This document shows positions 26,577 to 34,539 of a stretch of DNA of 63,544 bases, piece after piece (position 1 is the stretch's first letter; each line of letters opens with the position of its first letter). The notes below the pieces were generated by a model. It did no database searches, was not told the origin of the DNA, and was given only the letters and a program-made list of their open reading frames with translations. The position numbers were made by a program, and so were the translations under genes. The DNA comes from an uncultured Saprospiraceae bacterium. Lineage in GTDB: Bacteria; Bacteroidota; Bacteroidia; Chitinophagales; Saprospiraceae. The DNA lies in NCBI GenBank assembly GCA_937918905.1, contig CAKZSH010000078.1, positions 1-63,544 on the forward strand. Direction: 5' to 3'.

Positions 26577-27611
26577 TTATAAATGAGAGAAATGAACAAT
26601 CTTTCCATCGTAACGGAATTTTGTTTCTTGCTCTTTATCATTGGTCAATTTACGTTTATAATCTCTTTGAACTTTTACATTGTAATTTTTCATTTTAGAA
26701 TCAGAAATTTTTACAGATTTTCCATTCGTAATCGCATCAGTTACATATGAATGTAATAATACTTGATATTGCTTTTTGAAAAGACTAGGGTGGTTAAAAA
26801 TATCCGTTCCTAAAATTTCATTTCCACTTACCACAACCATTCCGATTACATTTTCAGTAGACTCCATTTTATCTTCAAAATATGCTAAATATTTATTTCG
26901 CTCTGCTGTAAAGTCTTTTGAATTTTCCAAAGCGGTATAAGTGTCCGTAGAAGAAGTTGCATTATTGGATGTTGTCAAATCACCAACTGCCGCCCATACC
27001 CTACTTTGATCTTTTTCAAATTTCACCGTCTTACGAATGTCATTTGAAATTACATTATAGTATCCTGTAAATGCATAAACTTTTTTCTCTTTTCTTTCCA
27101 TTTCTGTATCAACATCTCCTTCATCATCACCTTGATATTGCCATCTTCCATGCTCCACACAGAACACTTCGATATTAGCAAGTGTACGTGGAGGCAATAC
27201 CATATCTTGAGCTAAAACTCGATCTTGGTTACCACCTTTAACAACATCACCAGCCATCAAATAAATCGTTTCGGTACTTTTATTTTGTACTGTCAAGTTA
27301 TTGACTGCACCTGAATCATCAAATCTTCCAAAAGGTTTTCTTTCCGTAATTCGAAATCCTTGAATGTCCATTGCTTCTTTTAGATTTTTGTAATCAGCCA
27401 TATTTGCATGCTCTGCAATATGTGCATCGGAAGCAACAATTGGATAAATTCTCATGTTTTGAAAATCAAAATCTGGATTTTCTGCAAGGTCAACTTCAAA
27501 ACCATCTGTAATTTGGTCTTTTAAGTTGTTGTCATTATCAGCAGTTGTATTGGTTTTTTCGTTGGCGCAGGATACAAGAAAAAGCATCAAAAGAAAGGCA
27601 ATTTTTTTCAT
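26577..27611 (-). CDS. ARPP-1 (DUF6569) domain lipoprotein
   Basis: This 344-residue predicted lipoprotein ('LLMLFLVSC', Cys about residue 15) carries an ARPP-1/DUF6569-type domain. Its signature reads 'IYLMAGDVVKGGNQDRVLAQ', then 'VLPPRTLANIEVFCVEHGRW'. In related proteins this region is found with poly(ADP-ribose)/ARG and rhodanese-phosphatase domains, but no biochemical role is established. The C-terminal part (about 250-340) has 'VIGMVVVSGNEILGTDIF', typical of the family. It is divergent from rarA and ends at its own terminator. Confidence 0.8.
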   Translation of the reverse strand: MKKIAFLLMLFLVSCANEKTNTTADNDNNLKDQITDGFEVDLAENPDFDFQNMRIYPIVASDAHIAEHANMADYKNLKEAMDIQGFRITERKPFGRFDDSGAVNNLTVQNKSTETIYLMAGDVVKGGNQDRVLAQDMVLPPRTLANIEVFCVEHGRWQYQGDDEGDVDTEMERKEKKVYAFTGYYNVISNDIRKTVKFEKDQSRVWAAVGDLTTSNNATSSTDTYTALENSKDFTAERNKYLAYFEDKMESTENVIGMVVVSGNEILGTDIFNHPSLFKKQYQVLLHSYVTDAITNGKSVKISDSKMKNYNVKVQRDYKRKLTNDKEQETKFRYDGKIVHFSHL

Positions 27612-27853
27612 AACTGATTTTTATATTAAAAAAAATAAATTTCGGTAAAAATGGATTGGAATCCAAGGAAATCCAACTATTTCTATGGCATGACTGAAGG
27701 TGTTAAGCTATAAATCGACATAAGTTAGTCGAACTAAAAGATAAACGCTAAATTCGCAAAAATGATTTTAAAAGCGATTTTATTTTTTTGGGGAAATTTG
27801 GGCAAGAAAACTCTATTGAATATCAAATTATTAATTTTTAATTATCCATTACC

Positions 27854-29128
27854 ATGCAGCCTTTAGCGGAACGAATGCGCCCTCGAAATTTAGATGATTA
27901 TATTGGACAAAAACACCTTGTAGGTGAAGGTGCAGTATTGAGGAAAGCCATTGAATCAGGCAACATTCCTTCTATCATTTTATGGGGGCCTCCAGGAGTT
28001 GGAAAAACTACCTTGGCAGGAATTATTGCCAATACATTGGAACGTCCTTTCCATGCTTTGAGTGCGATTAACTCAGGGGTAAAAGATATTCGAGAGACCA
28101 TTCAAAAAGCAAAAAGTCAACGATTTTTTGATGCGCCTAATCCCATTTTATTTATTGATGAGATTCATCGTTTTTCAAAATCACAACAAGACTCACTTTT
28201 AGGGGCAGTTGAAAAAGGAATTGTAACATTGATTGGAGCCACTACCGAGAATCCATCTTTTGAAGTAATTTCAGCATTACTTTCTCGTTCGCAAGTTTAT
28301 GTTTTAGAACATTTGACCAAAGAGGATTTGATACAATTAATAAAAGATGCATTGGTCAAAGATGAATTTTTAAAAAAGAAAAATGTAGAGGTTCAAGAGT
28401 TTGATGCGATGTTACAATTCTCAGGGGGTGATGCAAGAAAGTTGTACAATATTTTAGAATTGATTTGTAATTATACTACTGATGATAAAAAATTAGTCAT
28501 TACTAATGATCTTGTAAAAGAATTGTTACAACAAAATATCGCCATGTATGATAAAGGTGGCGAACAACATTATGATGTCATTTCTGCATTTATCAAAAGC
28601 ATCCGAGGAAGTGATCCTAATGCTGCAGTTTATTGGTTGGCTCGAATGGTGGAAGGTGGTGAAGATGTAAAATTTATTTGTAGACGAATGATGATTTCAG
28701 CAGCCGAAGATATTGGTTTAGCAAATCCAAATGCCTTGTTGATGGCAACTACTTGTTTTCAAGCAGTTCAAGCGGTAGGTTTGCCGGAGGCTAGAATTAT
28801 TATGTCGGAAGCTGCAATCTATTTAGCGACTTCTCCTAAAAGTAATTCTGCATATGTAGCTATCAATAGTGCGCAAGCGAATATTAGAGAAACAGGTGGT
28901 TTATCGGTTCCACTTCATTTGAGAAATGCGCCTACCAAGTTGATGAAAAGTTTGGATTATGGAAAGGATTATAAATATGCTCATGACCATAAAGGCAACT
29001 TTGTTGAGTTGGATTTTTTACCAAAAGAAATTCAAAATCAAAAATTTTACGAACCTTCGAGTAATTCTTCTGAGGAAAAAATTAGGGAACGAATGCGATC
29101 CATGTGGAAGGAGAAGTACGGGTACTAA
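27854..29128 (+). CDS. rarA: Replication-associated recombination protein A (RarA/MgsA)
   Basis: This 424-residue AAA+ ATPase of the RarA/Mgs1/WRNIP1 family acts at stalled replication forks and unwinds DNA ends near single-strand gaps, with SSB as partner. Visible motifs are Walker A 'LWGPPGVGKTTLAGI', Walker B 'ILFIDEIHRFSKSQQDSLLG', sensor 'IGATTENPSFEV' and the arginine finger region 'ALLSRSQVY'. The C-terminal clamp-loader-like domain contains 'FIKSIRGSDPNAAVYWLARM' and 'AEDIGLANPNAL'. Length is normal. The start 'MQPLAERMRP' is the family's usual N-terminus. Confidence 0.95.
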   Translation: MQPLAERMRPRNLDDYIGQKHLVGEGAVLRKAIESGNIPSIILWGPPGVGKTTLAGIIANTLERPFHALSAINSGVKDIRETIQKAKSQRFFDAPNPILFIDEIHRFSKSQQDSLLGAVEKGIVTLIGATTENPSFEVISALLSRSQVYVLEHLTKEDLIQLIKDALVKDEFLKKKNVEVQEFDAMLQFSGGDARKLYNILELICNYTTDDKKLVITNDLVKELLQQNIAMYDKGGEQHYDVISAFIKSIRGSDPNAAVYWLARMVEGGEDVKFICRRMMISAAEDIGLANPNALLMATTCFQAVQAVGLPEARIIMSEAAIYLATSPKSNSAYVAINSAQANIRETGGLSVPLHLRNAPTKLMKSLDYGKDYKYAHDHKGNFVELDFLPKEIQNQKFYEPSSNSSEEKIRERMRSMWKEKYGY

Positions 29129-29491
29129 TGGGAAGAAGGGAACAAGGATTTACGATTTGAGAAGTTTGTCAAATAACGTTGAATATGTCCACCTCAAAAT
29201 TATTCGACAAACTTCTCAAATCTTAAATCCTTGTTCTATTGTTCGATATTCAAAAAATTATATAAACGACTTTAGTCGTTTGTATAATCAACCCACCTAC
29301 TTTCAGCAGGAGGTGGTTAAGTTTTTCGCCATTTTTCCCAAAAAAACACCTGCCTGCCGGCAGGAAGAATTCCGTAACGTAGGCTATGCTCCGAAGTTTC
29401 GGGATTGAAAAAACTGACAAAAAAATTCTCTCGTCAAAATTCTGCATTTATTAATTTTCCATCACTAAGTAGGAGTAACCTGATTTTTAGA
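29129..29491. repeat. Intergenic repeats: hairpin H copy 1 (29140-29235) and repeat G copy 2 (29368-29464)
   Basis: Hairpin H: 37-base arms (29140-29176, 29199-29235) around 'gatttacgatttgagaagtt'; related copies lie at 36805-36860 (one arm) and 63165-63291. Next is a small hairpin 'acgactttagtcgt' (29268-29281), then 'cctgccggcagg' (29353-29364), then repeat G, matching 14457-14537 with a 17-base insertion. No gene is seen. Confidence 0.75.
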
Positions 29492-30553
29492 TCATTGCGC
29501 ACTCGGAATATAATACAGCGCCCTACGGAATTTCAACTCCCCTTTTTCATCATATATATTTTCCAATGGCCCAATCGTAATCACTTTACTTGCTAGCGTA
29601 TTCGACGATTTATCAAAATACCAATGTTGCAAAACTCTAAACATTTCAAAATCTTTATAAGCCACTTTTTTCTTTTTGACGATGGTTATATCTTCCTGAA
29701 AAGTCTCAGGATCAAAAGTTGTAACAGTATCTACACTTGATGCTAACAATCTTCCAACTTCTTCTTTATCAATCGTTTCTGCACAGTAAGGATACCAGCT
29801 TTCATTTTCTAAAGTTTTGATTTTTCCCTTTTTAGGATTTTTGTAGGTTAAATTTTTTAAAGTCTTTTTAGTCCGTCCTTTTTTCTTTTTGATGTCTTTA
29901 AAAGAGAGGCTCGTTACCGTTTCTTTTGCCCAAATAACAAATGGATCATTATAATTATAATCTTTACTGAAGTCTTGTTTCATCTCAATCCAAAACAATG
30001 TTTTACGAAGTAGGCTACCATCACTTCTTTCAGTTTCCATGACTGGAGCAATGGCTTTTACCATCGAACCTAAACTTTCTTTTTCTTTATCATAGTACCA
30101 CCATTGCCGAACTTTAAATGCTTGAACTTGGTATTTAGGATCAGTATGAGCAACTACTATCGTTTCTTCCTTGGTCTCAGGATCAAGGATAATAGTGGTG
30201 TCAATAGAGACGTTTCCGAACTCTTGTTCCACTTCTTGTTGCGACATAAAATCCCCTTCTAATGAATATACTTTTCTTCGACCTTCCAATGCTTCATTGA
30301 TGATGAAATTGGTAAAATATTTTTCAGTACCAAATTGGCAAGTTGCAAATGGATCAAGTTTGATGGTTCGAGTTTCTTCTTGTTGGCGATTTGGTGGAGT
30401 AAAATTAAGTCGATCATAATTTTCTAAGTAGTAGGTGAATTCTGTTTCACCTACCCAACTGATCGTTTTGTTTTTATGGTAAAATGGTTTTTGGGAATGT
30501 ATTGTTGTAAAAAGGAAAAGGAAGAAACTAGCGGTTAAAAGGAATTTTTTCAT
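29492..30553 (-). CDS. Exported protein with two GldN-like units
   Basis: Start set at MKKFLLTASFFLFLF (30553), where the signal peptide begins; the longer frame adds 21 unlikely residues. The 353-residue product has two similar halves. Unit 1 (about 30-205) has 'AFKVRQWWYYDKEKESLGSM' and then 'VKAIAPVMETE', ending 'KTLFWIEM'. Unit 2 (about 245-353) has 'MFRVLQHWYFDKSSNTLASK' and then 'VITIGPLENIYD', ending 'RALYYIPS'. The W-Y-F-D-K...I-x-I-A-P core followed by LFW resembles GldN, a periplasmic T9SS/gliding motor component. GldK/L/M genes are not adjacent, so this would be a stand-alone, duplicated member. The relation is by motif reading only. Confidence 0.6.
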   Translation of the reverse strand: MKKFLLTASFFLFLFTTIHSQKPFYHKNKTISWVGETEFTYYLENYDRLNFTPPNRQQEETRTIKLDPFATCQFGTEKYFTNFIINEALEGRRKVYSLEGDFMSQQEVEQEFGNVSIDTTIILDPETKEETIVVAHTDPKYQVQAFKVRQWWYYDKEKESLGSMVKAIAPVMETERSDGSLLRKTLFWIEMKQDFSKDYNYNDPFVIWAKETVTSLSFKDIKKKKGRTKKTLKNLTYKNPKKGKIKTLENESWYPYCAETIDKEEVGRLLASSVDTVTTFDPETFQEDITIVKKKKVAYKDFEMFRVLQHWYFDKSSNTLASKVITIGPLENIYDEKGELKFRRALYYIPSAQ

Positions 30554-30623
30554 GAAATTATAATTAGTGATTTGTAACTGGTGATTGGTGGTTCGTGACG
30601 AGTAACTAGTTAACAATAGCTAA

Positions 30624-32342
30624 TTACTGATTTTTTAAAACCAAAGTCTCAAAAGACTCCAACTCAATCGTCTGATTCTTAACCATCATAGCAGCCTTTT
30701 TATTGCTTAAATTACAAGCTGCTACAAAAGATTTTCCATTCAAGGTAAATAGAATAAGATACTTATCATTGGTCAAATTTTGTACCTCTTTTACTTCGCT
30801 TTTTTGAAGATCAAAAATCCAATCAAATTCACTCCATTGCTCTGCGGAATAATCACCTGTAAAATCAGATATAAAAACAATATTTCCGCATAAAGCATTG
30901 ATAATCAGTAAGGTATACTGTTGGGTAGATGTTAATTTGTTTTTTTCTTTTCTTAAAATAACAACGTCGGGATCATTATGGAAAACATTTCCATTCAATG
31001 GCCATCTGCCTAAAGTAGAGCGCAAAGAAAGCAATGTAGACACCCTCTCTCGAAAGCCATGAAAGCGTTGTATCCTATCCTCCCAAGCCAAATGTACATC
31101 ACAACCAATACGACAAAAATCCACTTTTCCAAACGCACTTCCGAGAGGTACTCCGCATCCTAAAACCATTTTATTACCTGCCTGAATTCGAAGAAATTCC
31201 ATTGCATCATGCATGATTTGACCACGAGTTTGATTTTTTTTAGGAGCGATACAAGCGGCATAGAGAAAGTCTAATTTTAAAAACTCAAATCCCCATTTTT
31301 GTAAAAAAGTATGAATGACAAAAATTAAATATTCTTGAACTTCTTTTTGATAAAAATCTAATGCATAAAATTGTCCACCCCAATATTTTATTTTTCCAAG
31401 AGAAATAGGAGTTCCATTTTGATCTTTAAGCAGCCAATGTTTTTTTTGTTTAAAAATATCAGAATGCTCCGAGCAGATAAATGGTGCTAACCAAATTCCA
31501 GGTTTGTAATTGGCTTGTTTTATTTTTTGAGCAACGGGTGCCATTCCGTTTGGAAAAGAAGATTTGATATTGACCCAATCGCCTACATGTGTTTGATAGC
31601 CATCATCAATTTGAAAATAATCCAATGGGGTATTTTGCTCTGCAAATGCGTTGAGATTTTTTAAAATAATATCCTCAGAAATATCCGTATAGTAATGATA
31701 CCAACTCGTCCAACCTGTACTTGGTTTTCCTTGAAGCGGCGGTAATTCCATTTCCGTAAACCAATTGTTATAAGATTTTTGTTGATTTTGATTACTTACA
31801 AAAATATCTAAAACAGGGTAGGAGTGTGTCAATTCAAAATTTGCACAATCCTTTCTTACGGTGAGTTGGTGGTTATTCGTATCGTGAATAAAATAGGTGA
31901 AAGCAGCATTTTCTTTTAACGATCCCGCAAATGCAAATTCATTGTTATGACGAACATGTGTATAAGTCCATGAATGGAAAACACCTTTGCCTCTGGGGAT
32001 TTCAGTAATGTGTTCATCTCCAAAGTATTGTTTGTTTTTTGCCCAAAAATTAAGTTTTGGAATTTTTTCATTGAGTGCATACTCCCGACTCTCCGACCAT
32101 GATTGATAGCCATTACAAAAAATCCGAGTACCTGAATTTTGCGAATATGTTTCGTCAAAAACGAGTTCTAAATTTTTAATAACAATAGGTTGTTTGGGAT
32201 GGATGACGAGATGGTAAGTTTTAAATGTTCCTTTGTCCACTTCCTTAAAATCGACATAGAGTTCGTCAAAGAAAGTCATTTTGTTAGGAGGGAGTTCGAC
32301 CGATTGGTCATTGAAGGCTAGAATGGCTTTTTTAAAAAGCAT
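30624..32342 (-). CDS. GH36-family alpha-galactosidase-like glycosidase
   Basis: This 572-residue enzyme is predicted to release terminal alpha-galactose from oligosaccharides. Core motifs of GH36/clan D are present: 'GWTSWYHYYTDISED', 'DYFQIDDGYQTHVGDW', 'KPGIWLAPF', the nucleophile region 'FLKLDFLYAACIA' (Asp after KL) and the acid/base region 'CRIGCDVHLAWED'. No signal peptide is seen, so it is probably cytoplasmic. It is somewhat shorter than classical GH36 enzymes (about 700), lacking part of the N-terminal sandwich. The gene lies 71 bases upstream of the GldN-like gene, sharing orientation, but no functional link is evident. Confidence 0.85.
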   Translation of the reverse strand: MLFKKAILAFNDQSVELPPNKMTFFDELYVDFKEVDKGTFKTYHLVIHPKQPIVIKNLELVFDETYSQNSGTRIFCNGYQSWSESREYALNEKIPKLNFWAKNKQYFGDEHITEIPRGKGVFHSWTYTHVRHNNEFAFAGSLKENAAFTYFIHDTNNHQLTVRKDCANFELTHSYPVLDIFVSNQNQQKSYNNWFTEMELPPLQGKPSTGWTSWYHYYTDISEDIILKNLNAFAEQNTPLDYFQIDDGYQTHVGDWVNIKSSFPNGMAPVAQKIKQANYKPGIWLAPFICSEHSDIFKQKKHWLLKDQNGTPISLGKIKYWGGQFYALDFYQKEVQEYLIFVIHTFLQKWGFEFLKLDFLYAACIAPKKNQTRGQIMHDAMEFLRIQAGNKMVLGCGVPLGSAFGKVDFCRIGCDVHLAWEDRIQRFHGFRERVSTLLSLRSTLGRWPLNGNVFHNDPDVVILRKEKNKLTSTQQYTLLIINALCGNIVFISDFTGDYSAEQWSEFDWIFDLQKSEVKEVQNLTNDKYLILFTLNGKSFVAACNLSNKKAAMMVKNQTIELESFETLVLKNQ

Positions 32343-32344
32343 GG

Positions 32345-32428
32345 TTTTTCTGATTATAGATTCAAGATTATGGATTCAAGATTTTTCGAAATCCTAAATT
32401 CATAATCTTGAATCTATAATCAGAAAAA
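32345..32428. terminator. Long palindrome between DUF922 and GH36 genes
   Basis: 28-base perfect arms (32345-32372, 32401-32428, containing 'gattatagattcaagattat') ending in T/A runs. It can terminate the DUF922 transcript. The words recur in hairpins at 5003 and 15115. Confidence 0.75.
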
Positions 32429-32429
32429 T

Positions 32430-33029
32430 CTATTTTGCTACTAAAGATGCTGCAAGTTTATCATATTTTTCCAAACGTAATAACTCGTCTACAATAAATT
32501 TATCCCATTCTTGTTGAATTTCTTTCTTTTGAGAGTGGTGGGTTTCATGATCGTAACGAGCTTGTTCTTGGGTATAGGCATTAAACATTTCATTAAAAAT
32601 CGCACTTACCTCATCACTAAATCCTTTGAATGAATATGGATTTTTTGCTTCTAATTTTTCAATCATCTTTCTTCGGTAAATTTCGCAAAGATCAAAATGT
32701 CTTTGTTCATGACTCAACAATGATGCTGTTTTTTCTTTTGATTTTACCCAGCTTTTATTTTTTTCAAAATAGCCAAATACACCCATATCGACTTTTCCAT
32801 TCTTTTGTCCCAATACTTCTAATTCAATTCCTAACATGGTGTATGCATCCAAGGAACTATAATTATCTGCTTTTCCTTTAAAATCACTCCAGGATAAAGT
32901 ATGATTTTTATCCCATGCAATCCGATTGGAAACGACCTCGGCTTCTTGCGATGTTTCTTCTGATACCTGAGATTGATGTGCCGCAAATAAGAAAAGGCTT
33001 AGCGTGATAAAATATTTTAGATATAGCAT
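32430..33029 (-). CDS. DUF922 family exported Zn-peptidase-like protein
   Basis: This 199-residue protein has a short signal peptide (about 1-18, 'YFITLSLFLFAAHQS'). A DUF922 domain follows: 'WDKNHTLSWSDFKGKAD', 'AYTMLGIELE' and the metal-binding-like 'LLSHEQRHFDLCEIYRR' (HExxH-like, HEQRH). The domain is thought to be a secreted Zn-dependent protease, though activity is unproven. The C-terminus is helical and charged. It follows the Sua5 gene by 98 bases. Confidence 0.8.
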   Translation of the reverse strand: MLYLKYFITLSLFLFAAHQSQVSEETSQEAEVVSNRIAWDKNHTLSWSDFKGKADNYSSLDAYTMLGIELEVLGQKNGKVDMGVFGYFEKNKSWVKSKEKTASLLSHEQRHFDLCEIYRRKMIEKLEAKNPYSFKGFSDEVSAIFNEMFNAYTQEQARYDHETHHSQKKEIQQEWDKFIVDELLRLEKYDKLAASLVAK

Positions 33030-33127
33030 GTTGGATTAATTTAATGTAACTGCCAAATTCATTTGGCAAGTTGTAAGTTACTAAAAGAATATTCAAACTA
33101 CCAAATAAATTTGGTGGGTACCTATTA

Positions 33128-33724
33128 CTAAGTTCTCAAGAAATCGAATTCCCCTTTGTCTGAAAGTTTAGCAATAACAGAAGGTTGATTGAGTTTCTTT
33201 TCTCCTTGTTTCCATTTAACTACATAATCCACACCAGTTATTACATCAGAGCTAATTCCTCCAAAGTTAGCAGGAAATGGTCGATCACTAATGTTAGCAG
33301 AAGAAGCAACAAGTGGTTTTCCAAATCGCCCAATTAATTCTTTACAAAAAGCATCCATGACTACTCGAATTGCGACACTTCTGTTGGCAGCCATTGAAAT
33401 ATCAGGAAGGTTTTTCCCTTTTTCATAGACAACGGTCAGCGGTTGAACATGGTGAAGCAGTAAAGTTTCAACTCTTGGATGAACTTGCTCGACGTAATCT
33501 TTGAGCATTTCGATAGAGTCAACTAGGAGGACGAAAGGTTTGGAAGTGGGTCTTTGTTTAAGGTCGAAAACTTTTTGAACTGCTGCAGAATTGGTAGCAT
33601 CGCAGCCTATTCCCCAAATGGTGTCTGTTGGGTAAAGAATTAAGCCTCCTTCATCTAAAACTGTATTAATTCTCTCGAGGTTGTCTTTACCAAACATTAA
33701 TTGTTTAAGGTCTGTTTGCATCAT
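33128..33724 (-). CDS. Sua5/YrdC-family threonylcarbamoyl-AMP synthase
   Basis: This 198-residue YrdC-fold enzyme makes L-threonylcarbamoyl-AMP from threonine, bicarbonate and ATP, the first step of the t6A37 tRNA modification. Signatures are 'GGLILYPTDTIWGIGCDA', 'LKQRPTSKPFVLLVDS', 'RSVAIRVVMD' and 'GKPLVASSANISDRPFP'. It lacks the extra C-terminal Sua5 domain, so it is of the TsaC type. Two possible starts (33724, 33721) differ by one Met. Confidence 0.92.
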   Translation of the reverse strand: MMQTDLKQLMFGKDNLERINTVLDEGGLILYPTDTIWGIGCDATNSAAVQKVFDLKQRPTSKPFVLLVDSIEMLKDYVEQVHPRVETLLLHHVQPLTVVYEKGKNLPDISMAANRSVAIRVVMDAFCKELIGRFGKPLVASSANISDRPFPANFGGISSDVITGVDYVVKWKQGEKKLNQPSVIAKLSDKGEFDFLRT

Positions 33725-34539
33725 TTTAAAGTAGATTAAGGATCTATAATTAGGAATTTTTATTTATGGATTTGGTTTTTTGTAAATCATCCCAAAACTT
33801 TGAAATAATCAAAATCAAAATCAAAAATATCATTTTTCAAAAAATAATTTTGATTTTGAAAAAAAAACTAGAACAAAATCCATTTGATATAGGGAAATAA
33901 GAATTTCTGAAAACGGTACTTGTAAGGTTCTAAATGATTTTATGTGGATTAGTGCGCTTTGCTATTGGTTAAAAAGTTGAATTGGTCATATAAAATAGGC
34001 GATCAATTTTGTTATTTACGTAAGCCTAATTAACCTTTCAACAAATAACTATTCAACTTTTTATGGTTTAAGATATTGTTGTGTTAAAACGAACATTTTA
34101 TAAAGCCACATGAATTCATTTAACCCCCTTTGAAAACTATTTAATAGCTTTGAATCTTATATTTTTTGTCAAAAATTGAGCAATTAGTCAGCTAGGCGCA
34201 ATATTATAAAATTTTAATCGGTTAAATATTTGTAATATCATAAGTGTTTTTATCTTACCTTGCTTACTATAAATTATAAATAACGAATATTGAATAAAGA
34301 ATGTTATTTTATATTCAAAAAATTAATTTTTATTTTCGAATATATTTTCAGAAAATTCTTTGTTTTTCATCGTTAAAATGAAAATTAAGTAAAGAAAATG
34401 ACAATACGTACAAAAGCACGAAACTCCAAGGCAACGAAATTGTTTTTAAACTACACCTTATATAGAGGTCATTGCTATTCAAATATTCGCAACTTATCAT
34501 CGAGCTATTTAACTAATTCAATCTAAAATATTGGACATC
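33725..34539. other. 815-base intergenic region, AT-rich
   Basis: This gap between divergent genes holds no convincing gene. There are short palindromes and a weak TACCTTGC box at 34256-34263 that could be part of a promoter for the following secreted protein. A 42-codon ORF at 34399-34527 has no signal or composition suggesting a gene. Confidence 0.4.

Noticed and set aside
34399-34527. 42-codon plus-strand ORF upstream of the PKD protein gene
   Set aside because: No signal peptide, family motif or ribosome site; composition fits chance in an AT-rich gap.
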